Below are positions 1 through 7,429 of a stretch of DNA of 13,115 nt, piece by piece (positions within the stretch are counted from its first letter, which is position 1; each line of letters opens with the position of its first letter). Below the pieces are notes generated by a model. That model had not been told where the DNA came from and did not search any database. It saw only the letters and a program-made list of their open reading frames with translations. The DNA is from Candidatus Jordarchaeia archaeon (GTDB lineage: Archaea; Asgardarchaeota; Jordiarchaeia; Jordiarchaeales; Freyrarchaeaceae): assembly GCA_018383835.1 (NCBI GenBank), contig JAHAWR010000034.1, positions 1 through 13,115 on the forward strand, given 5' to 3'. The translations under genes were made by a program, and so were the position numbers.

Positions 1-386
1 AGCTATCACTAGTGGCAATGATGTATCCTAGAGGGAAAAACATTAAGGCTAACCCTGACACCATAGCTCACGCTTCTAGGCTGGGAGCTGAGCTGGGCGC
101 CGACGTAGTCAAGACGCCATACACCGGAGACCCGGAGACGTTCAGAAAGGTTGTTGAGGGGTGCCCTGTCCCCGTAGTGATAGCTGGGGGGCCGAAGGCA
201 GAGACTGACGCAGACGTACTCAGGATGGTGAGGGGAGCCATGGACGCCGGGGCTGTAGGAGTGGCCATGGGAAGGAACGCTTTCCAGCACGAGAACCCCG
301 TGGCAATAGTTAGAGCTGTCGTAGAAATAGTGCTGAACGATGTGGATGTGGAGGAGGCTGCTGAAAGAGCGGGGTTGAAAATTTGA
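1..386 (+). CDS. aroA': 2-amino-3,7-dideoxy-D-threo-hept-6-ulosonate (ADTH) synthase, 3' part (5' end outside window)
   Basis: This is the C-terminal part of a DeoC/FbaB-type class I aldolase; the reading frame is already open at base 3, so the true start lies outside the window. Visible family motifs are AMMYPRG at the left edge, VVKTPYTGD (the lysine in this position forms the Schiff base), PVVIAGGPK, and GAVGVAMGRNAFQH (the phosphate-binding end of the TIM barrel). The ADTH synthase and archaeal fructose-bisphosphate aldolase branches share these motifs. I choose ADTH synthase because the next gene, overlapping by 4 nt, is type II 3-dehydroquinate synthase, which uses the ADTH product. In this pathway the enzyme condenses 6-deoxy-5-ketofructose 1-phosphate with aspartate semialdehyde in the cytoplasm. 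The family is confident; the exact substrate is inferred from context. Confidence 0.85.
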   Translation, partial: LSLVAMMYPRGKNIKANPDTIAHASRLGAELGADVVKTPYTGDPETFRKVVEGCPVPVVIAGGPKAETDADVLRMVRGAMDAGAVGVAMGRNAFQHENPVAIVRAVVEIVLNDVDVEEAAERAGLKI

Positions 387-1435
387 AAAAGGTCATCCTT
401 AAGCTGAGCGCACCGTGGAGCACTGCGAAAGAATACGCCGTGGAGGCGCTGATGCACGGCATCAACGCCTTCTACACGCCCCCGGAAATAGTGGACAAGG
501 TTAAGTCCCTCGGGTCGGTTGAGGTGCTGTCAGAGGGGGGCGGAGCGGACATAGTGGTGAAGGCATTCGACGACCGTGTACAGCCTGAGGAGGGGGTCAT
601 TTACAGGGTTAAGGTAACGAGAAAGGAGGATGAGGAGAAAGTTTACAGCTTGGCGAAGGCCGGGGCTCCGGCTGTGATCGTTGAAGCCGAGGACTGGAAG
701 ATAATACCGCTGGAGAACATAATAGCGAGCATTCACAAGACGAACACTGAGCTTTATGCTGAGGCGGAGAGCGTCGACGAGGCACGGACGCTCCTCCAGA
801 CACTTGAGCTGGGAGTGGACGCCGTCATATATGAGCCGAAGAGCACTGGTGAAGTAGCTGAGCTCGCTAAGCTTGTTCAGAGCAAGGACGTGATGCCTCT
901 CACAGCGGCTGAAGTGATCAACGTGAAGGAGGTTGGGATGGGCGACAGAGTGTGCGTTGACACGTGCTCCATACTTGAGGTCGGAGAGGGGATGCTTGTC
1001 GGCTCCCAAGCAAAGGGGCTTTTCCTTGTTCACAGTGAAACCCTAGAAACGGAGTTTACTTCCCCTAGGCCATTCAGGGTCAACGCTGGCCCCGTACACT
1101 CGTACACCCTGTCACCAAACGGAAAAACAATGTACCTCTCAGAGCTGAAGGCTGGAGACACTGTGCTTACCGTCAATTACAAAGGAGCGGTAAGGGAGGC
1201 GGTTGTTGGAAGAGTAAAAATAGAGAGGAGGCCCCTCATCTTAGTTGAGGCAGAGAAGGACGGTGAAGTCTTCAAGGTCATACTTCAGAACGCCGAAACG
1301 GTGGCGCTAGTGGGCGAGAATGGAGAAGCCCTCTCGGTTTCAAGGCTTAAAAAGGGCGACAAAGTTCTAGTTTACTTAAGCCATAAAGGAAGACATTTCG
1401 GTAAAAGCGTGGAAGAAACCATAATTGAAAGGTAG
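383..1435 (+). CDS. aroB': 3-dehydroquinate synthase type II (archaeal)
   Basis: The 350-aa product matches the archaeal type II 3-dehydroquinate synthase family in length and motifs. These enzymes carry out NAD-dependent oxidative deamination and cyclisation of ADTH to 3-dehydroquinate, bypassing the DAHP route. Visible conserved blocks are the N-terminal W at residue 12, ENIIA near 111-115, GMGDRVCVDTC near 185-195, GEGMLVGSQAKGLF near 201-214, SPRPFRVNAGPVHSY near 227-241, and HKGRHFG near 334-340. The start is TTG at 383, whose TG is shared with the TGA stop of the upstream gene (4-nt overlap), and GGGG at 371-374 lies 8 nt upstream as Shine-Dalgarno site. The two genes are therefore translationally coupled. 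The next gene lies on the opposite strand, so the unit ends here on the right. Confidence 0.93.
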   Translation: MKKVILKLSAPWSTAKEYAVEALMHGINAFYTPPEIVDKVKSLGSVEVLSEGGGADIVVKAFDDRVQPEEGVIYRVKVTRKEDEEKVYSLAKAGAPAVIVEAEDWKIIPLENIIASIHKTNTELYAEAESVDEARTLLQTLELGVDAVIYEPKSTGEVAELAKLVQSKDVMPLTAAEVINVKEVGMGDRVCVDTCSILEVGEGMLVGSQAKGLFLVHSETLETEFTSPRPFRVNAGPVHSYTLSPNGKTMYLSELKAGDTVLTVNYKGAVREAVVGRVKIERRPLILVEAEKDGEVFKVILQNAETVALVGENGEALSVSRLKKGDKVLVYLSHKGRHFGKSVEETIIER

Positions 1436-1475
1436 AGGCAAAGCACAACTGCAGGTTGCAGCTTAGTTTATGCGG

Positions 1476-1982
1476 CTACCAAGCTTCCTTAGGAAAGCTT
1501 AGTACCTTTGACTCGATCCCCAACTTTTTGAAGGCGTTAAATATGGTTGAGAAGGCTTCTTCTAGGCTATTTCCTATAAAGAACATGTGGCCACCGCACC
1601 CCTCGTCGCAGTCGCTCGAGCCAAATCCCCTGACCACTATGGCGCCGACAGCCTTGAGCGCCTTTGAGACAGCGTGCTCCAGCCTGGTGCCGCTTTCGGC
1701 GAAGAAAACAGCCGCAACCTTAACCTCGTCGAGGGATGTCACGTAGTCTATGTGCCAGAAGATGAGCTTCGAGTTTGAAAGATGCCTCCTAATCCTTCCA
1801 AAAAGGCTGCTCGCACCTCGCCCCATACCTGAACCCACGTAACCGTAGTAGCCGAAGTTAAAGCGTACTTCACCCAAGCTGCCAACTCTCACGGCAACAT
1901 CCTTCAAGAAGCGAAGGACAAGTACGTACACTCCCCTTAAGCTTCCCAAGTAACTGTCGTCTTCCACCATCACATCCACCAC
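1476..1982 (-). CDS. DUF123 / GIY-YIG-like (Uri superfamily) protein
   Basis: This 168-aa protein fits the DUF123 family, related to GIY-YIG nucleases and found in archaea alone or fused to endonuclease III. Visible motifs are GVYVLVL (17-23), GYYGYVGSGMG (44-54, the GIY-YIG-like half), RIRRH (63-67), FWHIDY (75-80), an acidic residue in LEHAVSK (E102), and GFGSSDCDEGCGGHMFF (119-135), in which C125, C129 and H132 could bind a metal. A role in DNA repair or processing is inferred from the family; the biochemical activity of DUF123 is unsettled. The start is uncertain: GTG at 1982, a second GTG and ATG at 1970 are all in frame ahead of the domain. It converges with aroB' across a 40-nt gap and lies 85 nt downstream of the MFS gene, with a hairpin between them. 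Confidence 0.8.
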   Translation of the reverse strand: MVDVMVEDDSYLGSLRGVYVLVLRFLKDVAVRVGSLGEVRFNFGYYGYVGSGMGRGASSLFGRIRRHLSNSKLIFWHIDYVTSLDEVKVAAVFFAESGTRLEHAVSKALKAVGAIVVRGFGSSDCDEGCGGHMFFIGNSLEEAFSTIFNAFKKLGIESKVLSFPKEAW

Positions 1983-2036
1983 TTAAGCTTCAGACCTCTG
2001 CGAGCAAAAGAAAGACTTCTAAGATCGGGTTGGAAG

Positions 2037-2062
2037 CCTCCTTTTAAAATAGAAAAAGGAGG
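2037..2062. terminator. 9-bp inverted repeat just past the MFS stop codon
   Basis: CCTCCTTTT (2037-2045) and AAAAGGAGG (2054-2062) form a perfect 9-bp stem with an 8-nt loop, starting 5 nt beyond the stop codon of the MFS gene. A short T run (2065-2069) follows the stem on the plus strand. As a transcript end for the minus-strand MFS gene it lacks a strong trailing U tract, so it may instead act as a 3'-stabilising hairpin. The structure is directly visible; its role is inferred. Confidence 0.5.
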
Positions 2063-2067
2063 GATTT

Positions 2068-3624
2068 TTACGTTTTCTTTTCGACCATAAGTTTTCTTCT
2101 CTCCTCAAGCAGACTGTGAATCTTTTCCCGGTCCGCTGGATAGTACCTATACGCTAAAGTAAACAGGAGGAGGCAAACGGTCCATGGCACAACTGTGGTG
2201 AAGAGCATTGCCGAGGTTAAAGCCTGCCCAGACGCGTAAGCCGCGAGTATCCATGTCGTGACGCCGGCAAACCCGTAGCCTCCGAGGACGGGTAGCCAGA
2301 TGTAGGCGTAAGGCGACATCCACTGCATGAAGAAGCCACCGCCTAGAACGTCCGCCATCCATCCTGCTAGCAAAGCCCCGAAGGCTGAAAAGCCTGCCTC
2401 GAAGAACTGCTCTATAGCAAACGCTGTGCCCCTAACTTCAGGCTTGGTCACGTCAGCCACGATCGGCTGGACAGCACCTGTTCCAGACCAGCTTAAGGCG
2501 GTGCCAGTAATGAAGCCCATGACGGCGTACCCTAAAGCGTCCAACTGAGCTGTTAGCACTATGGCTGTGAGAGGGATCCCCAGAAATATCGATATTTGAG
2601 CTGTAAGTATCCGCCCCCTATTCGGGTTCCACTTATGCATTCTGTCCCCAATATACCCGCCGAGCGCGTTTCCTATACCTACACCCACGACAATCAGTCC
2701 GAAGACAGTAGTTGCAACTCCGGGGGGCTGGTACTTTGCCGTCTCAAGCCAGTGGATGAGCCAAGCAGAGAGCACTGTCCATGGAATGACGCCCGCGATG
2801 CCTTGGGCAAAGAGCACAATCATTGTTGGAATTTTAACTATCTCGAGAAGGTCTTTCCTGGATATTTTATATACGTCACTCATTTCCTTTACTGGCAGTC
2901 CCTCAAACTCGGCTTCTGCGGCCCCCTTAGGCGGCTCCTTCACAAGGAGGAATAGTACCAGAGATATTGCTAGGCTTAATGCTCCTACTATGATGAAGCC
3001 CCTTCTCCAGCATCCTAGAAATACTGTGAACTTGGCGTTCGCATCCAGTATGAGGAGGCTTGTTAAAAGCTGGATTCCGCCTGGTGTGAACGCAAGGAGT
3101 GTAAGCTGGGTTAAGTCCGACTCTATTCCGCCTGTTAGGCTCGGCGCATCTAGCATGCCCAGTATTGGAATCATGACTGCAATTCCCAAAATTCCTATGA
3201 GTGCGAAGATGCCGAGGGCTTTTCCTCTCTCCTCTCTAGTGTAGTAATCGTTTATTATTCCGAAGGAAGGCGCCAGTATTGATGCGAGCCCTATGCCCGT
3301 TAGGATCCTCAGGATCAGAAGCTGGTTGTAGTCTTGTGCGAAGGCTAAGAGTATGGTGAAGATGCCCCATATGATGCATCCTGCCAGCAGGATCTTCTTC
3401 CTCGAGTACTTGTCCGCCAAGTAGCCCCAAATAGGAGCTGCAACAGTGTAAAAGACCGTTCTAGAGAACACGACGAGACCCATCATAGTCCGTGGCTGAG
3501 CGAGCTCCCTTGCTATGGACGTAATGTATACGGGTAGGGTTTCTAGGTCTGCTTGGTGAACGAAGTTTGCCAGTCCAAGGGACAGAAGTGTAGTCTTACG
3601 GTTACTCGCTTCACCTCCAGACAA
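2068..3624 (-). CDS. Major facilitator superfamily (MFS) transporter
   Basis: This 518-aa integral membrane protein has about 12 hydrophobic segments and MFS motif A in both halves: GYLADKYSRKK (67-77, between TM2 and TM3) and a weaker GGYIGDR (322-328, TM8-TM9). Arg106 lies in the TM4 block LRILTGIG. A hydrophilic central linker spans about 230-262 and the C-terminus is charged (about 497-518), as in cytoplasmic MFS loops and tails. Two segments are longer than usual and similarly placed: about 158-205 between TM5 and TM6, and about 427-470 between TM11 and TM12, both expected outside the cell. The substrate cannot be told from sequence. The start is TTG at 3624, supported by GGTGA at 3635-3631 with 6-nt spacing. 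No partner gene is close by. Confidence 0.88.
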   Translation of the reverse strand: MSGGEASNRKTTLLSLGLANFVHQADLETLPVYITSIARELAQPRTMMGLVVFSRTVFYTVAAPIWGYLADKYSRKKILLAGCIIWGIFTILLAFAQDYNQLLILRILTGIGLASILAPSFGIINDYYTREERGKALGIFALIGILGIAVMIPILGMLDAPSLTGGIESDLTQLTLLAFTPGGIQLLTSLLILDANAKFTVFLGCWRRGFIIVGALSLAISLVLFLLVKEPPKGAAEAEFEGLPVKEMSDVYKISRKDLLEIVKIPTMIVLFAQGIAGVIPWTVLSAWLIHWLETAKYQPPGVATTVFGLIVVGVGIGNALGGYIGDRMHKWNPNRGRILTAQISIFLGIPLTAIVLTAQLDALGYAVMGFITGTALSWSGTGAVQPIVADVTKPEVRGTAFAIEQFFEAGFSAFGALLAGWMADVLGGGFFMQWMSPYAYIWLPVLGGYGFAGVTTWILAAYASGQALTSAMLFTTVVPWTVCLLLFTLAYRYYPADREKIHSLLEERRKLMVEKKT

Positions 3625-3663
3625 AGGCCTTCACCTAAAACACCTTGTTAAAGGAGAATTTGT

Positions 3664-3672
3664 TCTTAAATT
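3664..3672 (-). promoter_or_regulatory. Possible TATA box of the MFS gene
   Basis: On the minus strand this reads AATTTAAGA, about 40 nt ahead of the TTG start. A transcript beginning about 25 nt further on would have a leader of roughly 20 nt that includes the GGTGA ribosome site. The match is modest and the region is AT-rich, so this is tentative. Confidence 0.3.
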
Positions 3673-4057
3673 CCTAAAATTTTTTCTATCCTGAACCGCA
3701 TCGAAGCTGTTCAATGCAAAAAGCGTTTGAAGGACACGTTTACCCCTCAGCGTAACTTTGACCACTCATCCTCTAAACTAGAGTCGTTATTGCCGGATCG
3801 CTTCATCGTGTAGGTCCCGGGATTCAAGGGAAAAAAGCAAAATGCTTAATTTTAATCTATCTCAAAGCTAAAAGCTTGTTGCCCTAAAACTTTGTGAATT
3901 TTTAGAGGAAGTTATGGGAAATTGGGTCATTAAAAACATGCGACTAAGGTTACGCTTTTAGAAAGGTCATTTTTAAGGAACTTTTTGTTTTGCGGCAGTG
4001 AGATTTTGATCGTGCTTTCACGGCTTAATGTTTGGGTGGGTGGCTGAGTAACTTAAT
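3673..4057. other. AT-rich intergenic stretch, no gene recognised
   Basis: This is most of the 433-bp gap between the MFS gene and the unrecognised gene to its right. I see no convincing ORF, tRNA or sRNA. Small structures are visible: a short hairpin CTCTA-AAC-TAGAG near 3772-3784, AAGCT-AAA-AGCTT near 3865-3877, and AGCGTAAC near 3750 complementary to GTTACGCT near 3951. A stretch at 3813-3827 resembles the 5' half of a tRNA T-arm but has no 3' partner. The gap may hold leader or spacer sequence, or the remains of older sequence. Confidence 0.4.
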
Positions 4058-4474
4058 TCATGTTTCTTCGATTAGCTTGTCGAGAATGTAAAGGCTTGAT
4101 AGAGCGTTTATTCGTCCCTGGAGGTTTGCGACTGCGACTTTTACGAGGAGCGGGTTTTTTACTGCGGCAAGGACAAACAATTTGTCCGTTACTTTCATGA
4201 GGAAGCTGTCGTTGTCGTATATTTTTTCTCCTGTTTTCATCTCGTGCAGGGGGACGTTTTCGTATTTTTTGAGGACATCATCCAACTTCCCCTTCATAGC
4301 CCAAATTCTGAACTTCAAATCTATTATTGCTATTGCTGAAAGAGGGGTGCTGCCAACGTTTAATTCAACAAGCTTAAGGAAGTCTTCTAGGTTGTCTTCG
4401 CCCAAGGAGCAACCTACCTTTAAAGCAACCATAACCAAGAAGCCCCCGCCAGTTCCTACAAATATGGATATCAC
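4058..4474 (-). CDS. Hypothetical protein, 138 aa, mostly helical
   Basis: I do not recognise this protein. It starts with a glycine-rich hydrophobic segment (FVGTGGGFLVMVALKVG, residues 5-21), followed by charged, probably alpha-helical sequence: LEDFLKLVEL, a KLDDVLKKYENV helix (63-74), then hydrophobic helices near 97-118. It has a single cysteine (C22), so it is not an obvious metal protein. The first start is GTG at 4474 with no good ribosome site. ATG at 4432 has GGGGG 10 nt upstream and would give a 124-aa product lacking the hydrophobic start, so the N-terminus is uncertain. It lies 99 nt downstream of copA on the same strand and could be read as part of that unit or from its own AT-rich promoter. 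The length and absence of internal stops support a real gene. Confidence 0.6.
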   Translation of the reverse strand: MISIFVGTGGGFLVMVALKVGCSLGEDNLEDFLKLVELNVGSTPLSAIAIIDLKFRIWAMKGKLDDVLKKYENVPLHEMKTGEKIYDNDSFLMKVTDKLFVLAAVKNPLLVKVAVANLQGRINALSSLYILDKLIEET

Positions 4475-4545
4475 TACTAGGTTCTTTCTGGGAAAATAAA
4501 AGCTTTCTAATAAAAATGACCATTTATTGGGAAATATCTGGTTTT

Positions 4546-4565
4546 TTATTGTTTTTTCGCAATAA
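4546..4565. terminator. Weak stem-loop downstream of copA
   Basis: TTATTG (4546-4551) and CAATAA (4560-4565) are inverted copies around a T-rich 8-nt loop, 9 nt past the copA stop. The stem is short and AT-only except for one pair. It could be part of the copA 3' end, but in sequence this AT-rich it may also be chance. Confidence 0.25.
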
Positions 4566-4573
4566 ATATTCGC

Positions 4574-7099
4574 TTATTTCACGTATTTTTCAGGGTTCTC
4601 GTCGAACGCCTTCTTGCATCCCGGCGCGCAGAAGTAATAAGTTTTTCCTTTATATGTGCTTTTCCACCTAGCTTTCCCAACATCTACCTCCATCTTGCAG
4701 ACAGGGTCTACAGCTCTCCCCAAAACTTCCACCTCCTTCTCTTTCAGTTTGATTCTTTTGAGGAGGAGCGAGTTGGACACAACAGTGACGGAGCTTATGG
4801 ACATTATGGCGGCAGCCACGGCTGGAGGTAGTAGTAGAGGGTAAAGGGCGCCGGCCGCTAGAGGTATTGCTGCCAAGTTGTAGATGAAGGCCCAGAAAAG
4901 GTTCTGCTTAATCTTGCCCACCGTTTTCCTGCTCAGCTTAATAGCTGAAACAACGTCCCTCAGGTCGCGTTTCACGAGTACTATGTCGCCTGTTTCGATC
5001 GCCACGTCTGTGCCTGAACCCATAGCTATTCCTAGGTCTGCTTGAGCAAGGGCGGGGGCATCGTTCACTCCGTCGCCGACCATGGCAACGATAAAGCCTT
5101 CGTCTCGAAGGCGTTTCACTTCGCGTGCTTTATCTTCGGGCAGAACATCACTAAGCACACGCTCGATCCCTACCTGCCTAGCCACGGCCCAAGCTGTCCT
5201 CTGGTTGTCGCCCGTCAACATGACAACTTCTAATCCCATGTTCTTAAGCTCTCGAACAGCGTCAGCTGAGTGTTCGCGCAGAGTGTCGGCTAAAGCTATT
5301 AGTCCTTTAACCTTTCCGTTTTCCGCAACAAAAAGGACTGTTTTTCCCTCATTTTCAAGCTGCTTGGCCTCTCTCCTAATCCACTCGCCCAGCTCAGCAT
5401 CTTCCATCATTTTCTTGTTTCCCACGGCCACTGTTCTTCCGTTAAGTTTCGCCACCACGCCTTTACCGGGGTAAGCTCTAAATTCTTCGGCTTTAGGAAC
5501 GTTGACGTCTAGCTCCATGGCTTTTCTAAGTATTGCCTCTGCGAGTGGATGCTCGGATCCTTTCTCGACGGCTGCTGCTACTTCAAGCACGTCCCCCACG
5601 ATGTCGGTTACCTCTGGTTCCCCCTTAGTTATTGTTCCAGTCTTGTCGAGCACAACAACGTTTACCTTGCATGCCTTTTCCAGAGCTTCGCTGTCCTTTA
5701 TAAGGATCCCGTTTTCTGCACCTTTCCCCATGCCCACCACTATAGCTGTCGGAGTAGCGAGACCAAGAGCGCAGGGGCAGGAGATGACTAGAACCGCCAC
5801 CATGACTAGGAGGGCGAACGTAGGCGACTTCTGCCCTACAAACACCCAGTAGAGGAAGGATAAGAAAGCTATGAGCAGTACTAGTGGAACAAAGATGGAC
5901 GCCACTTTGTCAGCTAGTCTTTGCATGGGAGCCTTAGAGCTTTGAGCTTCCTCCACCAGGTCTATGATGCGCGAGAGCACCATGTCCTTGCCGACTTTCT
6001 GGGCCTCAACTATGAGGAAGCCGTCCAAGTTTATTGTTGAGCCTATGACCGCGTCGCCGGGCTTCTTCTCGACGGGCATGGACTCCCCGGTTATCATGGA
6101 TTCGTCAGCAGTTGAGTGCCCTTCTCTAACGACGCCGTCCACAGGGATCTTTTCACCTGGCCTGACGACGAGCAGGTCTCCGACGGCGACTTCTTCCACC
6201 GGAACCTCTACTTCGATCCCATTCCGGAGCACTGTAGCAGTTTTCGCTTGCAGTTGCATCAGCCGCCTCACGGATTCTCCTGCCCTTTTCTTGGCTGCAT
6301 CCTCCAACAGTTTCCCTAGTGAAACGAATATGATTATCATGGCGGCCGTGTCGTAGTAGAGGGGGCCATGTGTTACGAACGTGGCCAGCATACTGTAGAA
6401 GTATGCGGTGGAGGTGCCCATCGCTATTAGAACGTCCATGTTTGCAACCCTGTTCTTGAGCGAGTAGTATGATCCCTTATAGTAGCGGTATCCTCCGAGG
6501 AACTGTATTGGGGTCGCAAAGGTGAAAAGGACAAATGGGTTACTCAGGATTTCAGGTACTAATGCGGAAAGGAAATCCATGCTCCCGAGTACGAGGGGGA
6601 TTGCGAGTGCAAGAATAAACGTGAAGAGAAACTTCTGCCTTCGGAGTACCCTAGCGGCTTCCTCTTCGGAGTACTCGCCGGCCACACTATACCCTGCTTC
6701 CTTAACTGCACGCTTTAAACTTGACAGTTTCGCCGGGTGAGTGTAAGTGATGGTTGCGCTTTCTGCCCCTAAGTTTACTTCCGCTGAGAGAACACCATCA
6801 ACATTCAGCAATGCCTTTTCGATGGCTTGAACACAGGTGGCACAGTGCATACCTCTAATTCTGAGGCGAACCCTTTCCTTCTTAACGTCGTAGCCTGCTT
6901 TCCTGATCTGAGAGATTATGTCTTTCAGTTTAACCTTTGACTCATCATAGGTGACAGCCGCGCTCTCTGACGCAAAACTAACCTCAACACTAGAGACACC
7001 ATCTAGACTGCGTAAAGCATTCTCTATTGAGAAGGCGCAAGCGGCGCAGTGCATGCCCTCAATGGGAATCTTCTCGCTTCTCATCAAAACCACTTTCAT
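4574..7099 (-). CDS. copA: Copper-exporting P1B-type ATPase with C-terminal YHS domain
   Basis: This 841-aa membrane pump exports Cu(I) at the cost of ATP. In order: two heavy-metal-associated domains with GMHCAAC (15-21) and GMHCATC (83-89); transmembrane helices from about 155; actuator loop TGES (337-340); CPC metal site in the membrane (441-443); phosphorylation site DKTGT (D485); the SEHP nucleotide-site motif (515-518); TGDN (629-632); GDGVND (675-680); YN with P746 in TM7 and MSISS (766-770) in TM8, the last two being P1B-1 copper signatures. The C-terminal ~45 residues form a YHS/TRASH-like module with C801, C824 and C828. ATG at 7099 has no clear ribosome site; a second ATG (residue 6) is possible. 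No CopZ or TRASH-type regulator gene lies nearby, so the fused module may serve metal handling or sensing (inferred). Confidence 0.96.
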   Translation of the reverse strand: MKVVLMRSEKIPIEGMHCAACAFSIENALRSLDGVSSVEVSFASESAAVTYDESKVKLKDIISQIRKAGYDVKKERVRLRIRGMHCATCVQAIEKALLNVDGVLSAEVNLGAESATITYTHPAKLSSLKRAVKEAGYSVAGEYSEEEAARVLRRQKFLFTFILALAIPLVLGSMDFLSALVPEILSNPFVLFTFATPIQFLGGYRYYKGSYYSLKNRVANMDVLIAMGTSTAYFYSMLATFVTHGPLYYDTAAMIIIFVSLGKLLEDAAKKRAGESVRRLMQLQAKTATVLRNGIEVEVPVEEVAVGDLLVVRPGEKIPVDGVVREGHSTADESMITGESMPVEKKPGDAVIGSTINLDGFLIVEAQKVGKDMVLSRIIDLVEEAQSSKAPMQRLADKVASIFVPLVLLIAFLSFLYWVFVGQKSPTFALLVMVAVLVISCPCALGLATPTAIVVGMGKGAENGILIKDSEALEKACKVNVVVLDKTGTITKGEPEVTDIVGDVLEVAAAVEKGSEHPLAEAILRKAMELDVNVPKAEEFRAYPGKGVVAKLNGRTVAVGNKKMMEDAELGEWIRREAKQLENEGKTVLFVAENGKVKGLIALADTLREHSADAVRELKNMGLEVVMLTGDNQRTAWAVARQVGIERVLSDVLPEDKAREVKRLRDEGFIVAMVGDGVNDAPALAQADLGIAMGSGTDVAIETGDIVLVKRDLRDVVSAIKLSRKTVGKIKQNLFWAFIYNLAAIPLAAGALYPLLLPPAVAAAIMSISSVTVVSNSLLLKRIKLKEKEVEVLGRAVDPVCKMEVDVGKARWKSTYKGKTYYFCAPGCKKAFDENPEKYVK

Positions 7100-7146
7100 T
7101 GCTCAAGGAGCCAGCACGTCATTCACAATTGTTAAACATCCACATG

Positions 7147-7153
7147 ATATAAA
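7147..7153 (-). promoter_or_regulatory. TATA box of copA
   Basis: The minus strand reads TTTATAT here, preceded by an A-rich stretch (AAAGAAAACA) in the BRE position. It lies about 50 nt ahead of the copA ATG, predicting a start of transcription near 7125 and a leader of about 25 nt. A plus-strand AT-rich box (TTTAAAT, about 7161-7167) could serve the rightward genes, making this a divergent promoter region. No copper-responsive operator was recognised. Confidence 0.5.
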
Positions 7154-7221
7154 TGTTTTCTTTAAATTAACCATCAAACTAAAATCCTGATTAAACTAGC
7201 AGTTGACGGAAAAGTCCTGAT

Positions 7222-7395
7222 TTGAATGTAAGAAACGAGAAGGAGTGGCTGAGGCTAAAAGGCGTGGGGCTAAGCTACTCTGACGCTTGTGAGAGATGCA
7301 ACAATAGAAGGGAAAGCTACGTTGGCAGCGAAAAGGAGTTAAGGAAGGATGAGAGATATCAAAGCGGATATTTCCGGGCAGAGATCTTGAAATGA
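7222..7395 (+). CDS. Possible small protein, 57 aa, with a CxxC pair
   Basis: An open frame runs from the stop at 7204-7206 to TGA at 7393-7395; the first usable start is TTG at 7222, giving 57 aa. The sequence includes WLRLKGVGLSYSDACERC, with one CxxC pair, then a charged, Arg/Lys/Glu-rich tail ending GYFRAEILK. Codon choice (AGG, AGA, GAG, AAG) resembles the neighbouring real genes, and the stretch is richer in G+C than the AT-rich sequence just left of it. Against it: no clear ribosome site ahead of the TTG, short length, and no family I recognise. It could also be the tail end of a decayed gene. It lies 34 nt ahead of the hydrolase gene on the same strand and could share its transcript. 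Confidence 0.35.
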   Translation: MNVRNEKEWLRLKGVGLSYSDACERCNNRRESYVGSEKELRKDERYQSGYFRAEILK

Positions 7396-7429
7396 AGGGG
7401 GGTTCTCGTCTTCTTCGGAGGATGATGGT

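Noticed and set aside
3745..3812. Possible C/D-box sRNA on the minus strand (ACGATGA ... GATGAG ... CTGA)
   Set aside because: The C box departs from RTGATGA, no D' box precedes the inner box, and the flanks do not pair into a terminal stem.
3790..3835. tRNA-like stretch (GGTCCCGGGATTCAA at 3813-3827) resembling the 5' side of a T-arm
   Set aside because: There is no complementary 3' T-arm strand, no acceptor stem and no proper anticodon or D arm on either strand; permuted or intron-split readings also fail because the flanks are AT-rich with no matching halves.
4557..4580. Sequence similar to the 9120-9139 tandem motif (ATTCGCTTA) at the end of copA
   Set aside because: It differs by one base deletion, occurs once, and falls across the copA stop codon where no promoter is expected; probably chance in AT-rich DNA.
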